Source: Apteryx mantelli
Taxonomy: Eukaryota > Chordata > Aves > Apterygiformes > Apterygidae
Length of the DNA: 64,000 nt
Direction: 5' to 3'
NCBI RefSeq assembly: GCF_036417845.1
Contig: NC_089978.1
Location: 126,882,183-126,946,182 of the forward strand
Numbering within the stretch: the stretch's first letter is position 1; every line of letters begins with the position of its first letter. The notes below the pieces were generated by a model. It was not told the DNA's origin. It was given only the letters and a program-made list of their open reading frames with translations, and did no database searches. Both the position numbers and the translations under genes were made by a program. Shown piece after piece: positions 50,601 through 64,000 of the stretch.

Positions 50601-52546
50601 TCTTAACATGGGGAAACATTCAAACCTAGGCTTGCCACATGGGAACCATACACATCATCACTTGGCTCAGCTCAAAGATCACAGGGTTCACGTGCTAGTA
50701 ACAGGGTAGATCCCGCTTAGCCTAGGAAGTATCCAACCCAAGCTCTCATGTAAGATTCCGTGTAAACGTAAGCAGGACAGGGAAACCCCTAGCAATCTAA
50801 ACCTGCTTTCTTCCCAACTCACTACATGTTTTGTTAGTGTATCTCTTGGTTGTGCCCACCACCTCATGAGCCTTGCATCTCATAAAATGCTGCTAGCAAA
50901 CTAAAAGATTGGGATAATCCCCAAAGCACCCAGATAAGGGAAGGGTTTGCTTTTATTTGTCAAATGTCACACCAGGCCCAGGAAATGGATATGAGGAGCC
51001 ATCAAACAATAGAGGTAACAACTTTATTTATTGATGATTTCTTTACAATTCAGTTTCTAGACAAGGGAAAGATGCAAGTATTATCAACACTGTCTCTATT
51101 GCAACTAAACAGGATTTACATTTGCAGGAGCCTTTGAATTACAAGACCCAGAGAGATCAAATCAGGTTTTGTGGACACCCCTGAGACTACTTTCCATGAA
51201 TATCCTAGCACCTTGGGCTTCAGAAAAACACTTTCTCATCAGGTAGAACTGTCTGCTTTTAAACAAAAGTGTTGTGCCTTCGTAAAGAAAGATATGGTTT
51301 AAAGTATCTCTCTTCTGAAAACTCCCCTGTCATACAAAGGCAACTATGGGATAAAGCAGTGAGAAGCATAGCTCCTATGGTCAGGGAAGCAGCAAGAGCT
51401 GATCTCGAGGAAGACGAGATTGGATCAGGAACAGTCAAGCAATGTTCTTCCTCCATACTTCAGTTCAGTAGCTAAGGAGCTGATTTTTTAAAGTGAGGCA
51501 AATAATCAATTTGTGATTTTGTCACTACTCACATGAGAGACTGTCTGAATATTTGGCTTAGTGAGTAAACAAAGTTTTACTGAGATTACAATCATCTCAA
51601 ACAAACAGATGCAAGTGTAGTGAGCTTTCTATCCCATTTAGATAGCTGTAGTAGTAGTTTGTCTAAATCTTTTCCTTTGATAATTTGAGGGATGCATTTT
51701 TGCTCAGAGAAATCAGACTCTTAAAGATGTACACTTCAGCATAAACTCATTTTGCAGAAAAGCAAAAGAGCATCTACTAGATAAAATTTTAACCAACTTC
51801 CCTCCCACAGCGAGGGAACACCATTTAAATGCCAATGTGAGAAACCTCAGGAAATCATTCATCTTAATCTCCCTGTGCCTTGGGCTTATAGTTTGTAGAA
51901 AGCGCAAAATTAAAGCTCCGTCACTACAGTTAAAGTCTAGTGTTAAAAGGCTGAGGTGGAAGATTAACAGAAGCACAGAGAAATGGGTAAAAGGGCAGTA
52001 GAGACACAAGATCTCTTCTTCGGGCCTGAGCTTCTCCAAGCGCTTCTTTAAAAAACAGTCCTCAGGACAAATCTACAGCAACATAAACCACAACGAGGTT
52101 AAGAGTACGTCGGAGTAAAACGTTACTTCATTTTTGTACTACTGTGAAGCACGTTTTTTTCCCTGGAAAACATCAGAAGTTTAACAAGTCTGATTTGCTG
52201 AGATCCGGGCACGCTGCCCGTTAGGGCGCTGCGGGGAGATGCTCCCCAAGCCGCCCCTGCAGCAGCCCCCGGCTGCGTCCGCGCAGGGCAGGTAACGGCG
52301 CGGGGGCGGCCCGCGGCGGCCCCTCCGCGCTGCCTGGGGCTCCGCCGGGGGACCGGCGCCGCTCAGCGCCCCCTCTCACGGGCTGTCGCCGGGGCGGGGG
52401 CCAAAGCCCCGCCGGAGGGGCCGGGCCCCGCTCACGCCGTTCCCCAAGGGCCGGGACCGGCGGGGGGGGGGGGGGGAGGGGGAGAGGTGCGTGAGGGGAG
52501 TAACGGCCACTCCGCGCCCGCGCGCCCCGCGCCCCTCACTGGCCAT
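41598..52546 (-). CDS. NIT2: NIT2, omega-amidase (complete, 10 exons)
   Basis: NIT2 hydrolyses alpha-ketoglutaramate and alpha-ketosuccinamate to the keto acid plus ammonia, closing the glutamine transaminase pathway in cytosol and mitochondria. It belongs to the nitrilase superfamily. The coding exons, in minus-strand order, are 52546-52540, 50426-50308, 47646-47526, 47408-47320, 45693-45600, 44662-44588, 44137-44059, 43379-43281, 42119-42064 and 41686-41598. All junctions are GT-AG and in frame. The product is 275 residues against 276 in human, lacking only the terminal Pro. The catalytic triad is intact: Glu43 (first residue of ECFNSPYG), Lys112 (in KHRK) and Cys153 (in GLGICYD). It starts [12 protein letters not shown], aligning with human [12 protein letters not shown]. 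It converges on TOMM70 and lies downstream of TBC1D23 in the same direction. Confidence 0.98.
42064..42119 (-). CDS. NIT2: NIT2 exon 9
   Basis: Completes Trp228 and encodes [18 protein letters not shown], 56 nt. The splice sites are ttttgcag and gtaagt. Confidence 0.97.
43281..43379 (-). CDS. NIT2: NIT2 exon 8
   Basis: Completes Arg195 and encodes [20 protein letters not shown] to STVVNP. The AVDNQ and WGHST stretches are nitrilase-fold hallmarks near the active site. Confidence 0.97.
44059..44137 (-). CDS. NIT2: NIT2 exon 7
   Basis: Completes Gly169 and encodes [20 protein letters not shown] to LLQRG. The [12 protein letters not shown] block is highly conserved in omega-amidases. Confidence 0.97.
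44588..44662 (-). CDS. NIT2: NIT2 exon 6, catalytic cysteine
   Basis: Completes residue 144 (Leu; human has Pro) and encodes [20 protein letters not shown] to YGQK. The nucleophile is Cys153 in GLGICYD. Confidence 0.97.
45600..45693 (-). CDS. NIT2: NIT2 exon 5
   Basis: Encodes residues 113-143, [20 protein letters not shown] to SMFDT, plus one base. The donor is gtgagt. Confidence 0.97.
47320..47408 (-). CDS. NIT2: NIT2 exon 4, catalytic lysine
   Basis: Completes Gly83 and encodes [20 protein letters not shown] to AKHRK. The last residue is catalytic Lys112. Confidence 0.97.
47526..47646 (-). CDS. NIT2: NIT2 exon 3, catalytic glutamate
   Basis: Encodes residues 43-82, starting with catalytic Glu43 in [12 protein letters not shown] and running to SIYLVG, plus one base. 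The splice sites are aattctag and gtaact. Confidence 0.97.
50308..50426 (-). CDS. NIT2: NIT2 exon 2
   Basis: Completes codon 3 (Asn) and encodes [20 protein letters not shown] to KVVALP. The donor is gtgagt, phase 0. Confidence 0.97.
50427..52539 (-). other. NIT2: NIT2 intron 1
   Basis: Its 5' end (about 52200-52539) belongs to the CpG island and carries a G15 run on the plus strand (C15 in the transcript, 52462-52476). The rest is AT-leaning with no further exon seen. Confidence 0.8.
52462..52476. repeat. G15 homopolymer in NIT2 intron 1
   Basis: An unbroken run of 15 G in the CpG island, about 65 bases inside the first intron. Confidence 0.9.
52540..52546 (-). CDS. NIT2: NIT2 exon 1 (7 coding bases)
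   Basis: Only ATGGCCA is coding before the GTGAGG donor; the Kozak context is good (gccATGG). An in-frame ATG seven codons upstream (52567, giving MQPARGA before this Met) is in weaker context. The lower ATG is preferred because the product then begins like human NIT2. Confidence 0.85.
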
Positions 52547-52615
52547 GGCTCCGCGCGCCGGCTGCATCCCCGCTTCACCGACCGCCTCCCGCTTATAGAG
52601 CCGGGCGGCCCGCCG

Positions 52616-52627
52616 CGCGCAGGCGCG
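52616..52627. promoter_or_regulatory. NRF1-like site
   Basis: CGCGCAGGCGCG fits the NRF1 pattern YGCGCANGCGCR. It is about 70 bases before the NIT2 ATG. Confidence 0.5.
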
Positions 52628-52650
52628 CCAGCCCGCCCCGCCCGCGAGCT

Positions 52651-52668
52651 GCTGGGAAATATAGTCTC
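52651..52668 (-). promoter_or_regulatory. ZNF143/THAP11-type site
   Basis: On the minus strand GAGACTATATTTCCCAGC fits the ACTACATTTCCCAGC core recognised by ZNF143 and THAP11 with one mismatch. It is about 105 bases before the NIT2 ATG. Confidence 0.55.
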
Positions 52669-52799
52669 ACCGCCGGCCGCAGCGAACCGGAGAGAAGGAG
52701 CGGCTTCCGCCGGGCCGCGCGGCCTGGCCCTTGCGCTGTGCCCCTCCCTCCGCCCCCGACAGCATCGGGCCGATCGCGACAGTTGCCTTTCCCTATGCA

Positions 52800-53953
52800 T
52801 CTTGATATGCTCGGCCTGTTAAAGTTTGTGCTCTCATTTTCTCGAATTACAAACATTTGCTCTCTTTAAGCAAAGGGAGGTCCACCTGCTGTATCTTTTT
52901 TCTTTTTTTGGAATATTAAAAAAAATGTTAAGCTATCACAAGTGATCTTGCTTAAAATAAGACTCACATCTTGCTTTAAAGTCTAGCTACTTTCCTGATT
53001 TAATTTCACAGCACTTCCCACAAGCGGTTTTGCTCACACCTTCAGGAGCAGCACACTTGGCATTGAGAGTAGGAATAAAGAGGTATCCCAGGGGATGGAA
53101 ATACCTCAAGCCCAAAGTCACTGCTGAACATCTCCCTGCGGGTAACCTCAGGGATGACAAGGACCTGGGTGTGCTCCTCCCGGGCCCTCTCAGCACTTCA
53201 CAAAAAAGCAGCTGTGAATTTAGACCCGTCCGTGCTCTACAGGGTTACGAAGCAACTCCCTGTTCTCCCAGCTCTGTGCAACCCTTAGCAATTGTTAAGG
53301 ACTGGTCCCAAGAGATCTCTACCAGTTTACAGGTAACCTGTTCACTTGAAACACTGGCACATTCCATCTTCTTTTACAAGGTAGACACTGATACGCTATC
53401 TGCCAAGTTGTTTTTATTATCAAGCACTCCCCTTGACTCAAGCCAGAATGTTGCATCCTCACATCTCTATGTTCTTGGGCTTTCTAAAAGCACATTTGTA
53501 TTATTACAGATTCATGCTGTTTAGATGCTGGTACCCCCCCCACAGTATTTCCCATGCGAAAGTACCTCTGCAAGTTCAAAGCACGTGACAGCAGACAGGG
53601 CAAGGAGAAAGCAAAGCGTGTAACCCAGCATGAGCACTCTCTCACACATTTTGGGCTGATGAGGAAACACATGAGGAGCCAAGATAAAGGATGGGAAGTG
53701 AATAAAATGCACCAACCTACATGCTACCGTTATAAACTTCCCCTTGACAAAACAACTATTCAATTTGATTGAATACAATACTGCCCCTGGAGCAGTGAAG
53801 GGAACACCTGCCTTCCCTTTTACCTGTGCCCATGGTAGTAGAAGCAGCATATATGAAAAAATATATATATTTTTTTAATAGCACACTTGGCAGGGTTCCA
53901 GGCACAAAGAACAGCTGTCTCCTGAGTTCAGATAGGGTTTGGGGCACAGCACA

Positions 53954-53985
<32 letters not shown>

Positions 53986-55600
53986 AAAAATGAACAGTCA
54001 ATTTTTCAAGTTTCCAAACAATAATATCCGAAAACATTAAATATGCCCCAAAAGAACAAGTTAGCATGCTATCATTCCTTCCTCCCCACAAAGGGGAAAC
54101 TTCTCAGCGATTCAGTAGACTACTCTTACTTCAAAACAGTGGCTACTTGACAGAGTCAACAGCTTTCAAGCTACAACTAAAGCAGTCGGCAGGAAAAGCT
54201 GTAAACATGGTTAAGACCCACTGGCAAGTCCTAACTGGAGCTGAACTGAAAGAGCAGCAATTATTCTTTAGTTACAGCTAGAGAAGCCAGTGCAATTAAA
54301 AGTTGCAACTCCCCAGTCTGAGAGTATTTTTGGTGGATAATGTATGTAAAGTTTTGCACAAATTCTCACATGGATCAGAATCTAATAGAAATTTGTGAGA
54401 TAAAAAGGCATAAGGGAGCATGGAAACACTGACCTTGGTTATAAAACACATATGAGAGCCTCTAACTATCAGGAAAACTTACTGTGAGAAGAGTGTTTTC
54501 CTTCCTACTACAGATCTCATTTCCATCACTAAAAGAGAGTTAAATAAAGAATTAAAAGACCCAGCAACAATAGCAGCTGTCATCTTATATTCAACACACA
54601 GCGGTACGCTGCAAAATAAAACAGGAGCTTGCAAACCTCTGGCAAATAATTTTTAAAATTCCTGAAGATGAAAGAGATGGGAGGTTGCATACTGAATACT
54701 TGGTTTTGCTTTTCAGAAGCTGCCGTTTCAGTACTATAATTGAATTTCTGTTTAGCAACATGAGTTTTGTAAGTAACGTACTAACTACAGATGTATACTA
54801 TGAGGCAAAAAATAGCCTCCAAATTGTGGATAGAGATAAAAGAAAATTATTTATAGTTTGGACTGAGCTTTGTGTCATAAGGAATCTGTTGACAACTTGC
54901 ATATTACCTTAAAAATTATAAGTAACCACCCTCTTAGTATTTTGTCTTACACATTTCTACACAGAAGAGTTTAAAACAACAGAGTTGCTGTAGCTTTAGT
55001 TTTAGTTTCTGTAGAGCTAAAAGGTCTCTATTCGTTGACCTCATAGAGAAGCATACACATTACCCACTTTCCTTATTTAATATCCAAATACACCTTATTG
55101 TTTAACAACTAAGAGTATTTTTCACCACAAGTAATTTGATTCTTCAAGATATTACAAACACTTCATCTACCCATTAAATAACTAGACATCTCAATTCCCC
55201 CCCAGTCACATTTGCAGAAATGTGTTTTTCCTCACATTAATGACAGCAGAAATGTGTTACATCATTATCTCAACATTTTCATAGTATAAAACTATGATGC
55301 TGAGAAGTCTGGAATTAATACAGAAACCTTCTGTATGATTTGACCATTTGTTAACTCATTTTGACATTGCTATGAACGTTGACTCTGGTTCATCCAAAAA
55401 TTTAGACTAATTTTATTGAGCATTAAGTGAGCTATATACTTACATAAGGTGTCACTGACAGTAGTTTCCTATGATCCATAATCAACTTCTCTCACTCCAA
55501 ATATCAAATTCACTTCCATTTAAAAAATATCTTTAGGAAAAACTGTTATTAGATTCACAGAAGTCACACAATATACAATTAAATGCTTTCGGTAAGAACA
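52800..55600. other. Spacer between NIT2 promoter and TBC1D23 3' end
   Basis: AT-leaning sequence with a GAAA microsatellite (53952-53990). A 164-codon plus-strand open frame (53030-53524) has no recognised domain and is of a length expected by chance in this much DNA. No gene is supported. Confidence 0.6.
53952..53990. repeat. (GAAA)n microsatellite
   Basis: About eight GAAA units ending in an A run. Confidence 0.9.
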
Positions 55601-55622
55601 AGTTATGTTCAAATTGTACTGG

Positions 55623-55628
55623 TTTATT
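55623..55628 (-). promoter_or_regulatory. TBC1D23: Candidate TBC1D23 distal poly(A) signal
   Basis: AATAAA on the minus strand about 1.65 kb after the stop codon. Nearer alternatives stand at 56565-56570 (about 0.7 kb) and near 55986-55991. Confidence 0.4.
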
Positions 55629-57276
55629 TACAACTGTAGTTTATAAACAGTAACACAAACATCTTTACATGAAAAAAATCTCATTGCTGAAGTAGGCACA
55701 GGGTCAGAGACTCTTCAGGAGATTTTCAGAAGGGTGTAGAAAGAGGAAAAAGTAATACAACAGCTGCAAGGGAAATCTATAAATACATGAGCATTGGCCC
55801 AGGTGCAATTTCATGCAAATATCTTTAACAGTTCAAGTTCTATTGGTGTTTACTCAGATACTAAGAAAGGAGAGAGACGGGGGGAAAAAAAAAAAAAAAA
55901 GAATTAATTCCAGAATTAAGGTGCCTCAGCTTGATTCCTACTAAAATAACTTAGAATAGCTGGTTTTTATAAAGGTCAGTTTCATTTATTTTATCTCCTG
56001 AGGTTGTACCAATTCATGGGTTTTGACTCAAATACTCAGAAGACTCCACGCAGGACAGCTAATCCCAGTTATCATTATTCCACAATTTTTGATAATTTCC
56101 ACCTCAGTATACGCAGAGGCATTCTTGGACCAGGCTTGCTAGCACGAGAACCATTCTTGGATCAAATGCAAAGCTGCAGATATAGAATAACATAGCTGCC
56201 AGTTCTCAAACATTACCTTATTTAGAAGACGATGTTAGTTAAAAGAATATAAACGTATGATTGAATTGATAAAGGCAACAGGTAATGAATACATTTATCG
56301 CAGGCAAACAGCACTTGAATCACTGCAAGCATTAATTTTCTTGCAAAACAACACCTTCAATAGTACAAACTCTGTGCTGAAGTTTTTTTAAAATCTTAGA
56401 CATTTCACTTCTGAGGAGCCAGATAACTTGTTTTCAACTGTCATATTCTGTCATGAAGCATAAACTCCCATTTCAATGCATACACTCACTTCTACATGAG
56501 AAACTGTCTCAACCTATGAAATGTAAAATTCTGCATAATTACAAAACTGCAACCCTGTAGTAAGTTTATTATTGTGTATAATTCCAGTTGGTAATTAAAA
56601 ATGCACTTATTTACCAATTCCAATTATTTAACCTACTAGAACATTTTAAAAAGTTAATTTCACAGTATTCTTTGCATTCTCTCATTCGTCTGGAGTTCAA
56701 GATGCACTTAACCAGATTCCAATCATTTTTCATGAGAAGAAAGCAGTATTTCTAAGATTTTATCTGCTCTGCTTACCAACTGGAGTGTTTTTAATCAGTC
56801 CTTGATACTAGCCAGTAGGCAAAATCAAAATTTAGAGACTGTAGGCTATGGAGACATTTTACTACCAGATGTCCAGATCATTTAAGACAGCTCTGTTTTC
56901 AACTGTTTCTCCATACCTGACACTGCTGCTTTCCTTTAACACAGTCATATGAACCCAACTACATTCTGCATCCTCTCTTACAAAGATGCAGACCACTCAC
57001 ATTAAAGCTTCTTTAAAAATGAAACAAACTGACCTTTATAATAAACATTTCTGCAAAACCAGAAAATATTAATCAAAAAGAAAATTTTAAAAACTGCTCA
57101 GAAATTGATAATAATTTACTCTATCTTAAGTCTGCTACTCAGGCAGCTGCAGCTACTCAGCAAACACAAAAATTCTCTTAAGTTAGTTTTCAGTTGGGAA
57201 GCTGTCAGTCTGTGTCCATATACAGTATCTTGGTTGCTTCTTCTTTACAAACCGTTCTCTGCAAAGTCTTTAGTTA

Positions 57277-64000
<6,724 letters not shown>

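Larger units (their letters stand above)
52200..52760. promoter_or_regulatory. NIT2: CpG island, NIT2 promoter
   Basis: A sharply bounded GC- and CpG-rich block spans NIT2 exon 1. On the minus strand it contains an NRF1-like site (52616-52627), a ZNF143-like site (52651-52668) and a TATA-like CTATAAG near 52592-52598. Confidence 0.8.

Noticed and set aside
53030-53524. 164-codon plus-strand open frame between NIT2 and TBC1D23
   Set aside because: No domain, no promoter of its own, and a length expected by chance across 64 kb in six frames.

Overview
The window is vertebrate nuclear DNA. It carries split genes with GT-AG introns, two CpG-island promoters, and old CR1-like LINE and MIR-like SINE fossils in an AT-leaning background. 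The mix of a MIR-type SINE, a CR1-type LINE tail, a GC-rich LTR and long homopolymer G runs suggests a sauropsid (turtle, crocodilian or bird). A crocodilian or turtle seems likeliest, but I cannot fix the species from sequence alone.

Four genes can be read exon by exon. Their order matches the mammalian 3q12.2 block in inverted orientation: LNP1 (minus strand, first coding exon at 7369-7518), TOMM70 (plus, complete, 12 exons, 11909-36257, 583 codons), NIT2 (minus, complete, 10 exons, 52546 down to 41598, 275 codons) and TBC1D23 (minus, last four coding exons, 61951 down to 57277; the rest lies beyond the right edge). LNP1 and TOMM70 are head to head across a CpG island at about 11.24-12.50 kb. 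TOMM70 and NIT2 converge, with candidate poly(A) signals between 36.5 and 40.8 kb. NIT2 and TBC1D23 point the same way, with a second CpG island at NIT2 exon 1 (about 52.2-52.8 kb).

Layout: 1-7.4 kb is LNP1 intron or downstream sequence with repeat fossils; 7.4-7.6 kb is an LNP1 exon; 7.6-11.2 kb is the LNP1 upstream intron; 11.2-12.5 kb is the shared promoter, with a degenerate tandem repeat beside the start of TOMM70; 12.5-23.1 kb is TOMM70 intron 1, holding an LTR fossil in antisense at about 17.46-18.18 kb; 23.1-36.6 kb holds TOMM70 exons 2-12; 36.6-40.8 kb is the convergent 3' region with two long G runs; 40.8-52.6 kb is NIT2; 52.8-55.6 kb is a spacer; 55.6-64 kb is the 3' part of TBC1D23.

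Functionally the genes do not form one pathway. TOMM70 is the mitochondrial outer-membrane receptor for chaperone-delivered preproteins, NIT2 is omega-amidase, TBC1D23 is a vesicle-tethering adaptor at the trans-Golgi, and LNP1 has no established role. I found no previously undescribed gene system. The points most worth checking are regulatory: the repeat array with MYB-like cores in the LNP1/TOMM70 promoter, the ZNF143-like and NRF1-like sites in the NIT2 promoter, and the LTR with its own antisense promoter and poly(A) signals.
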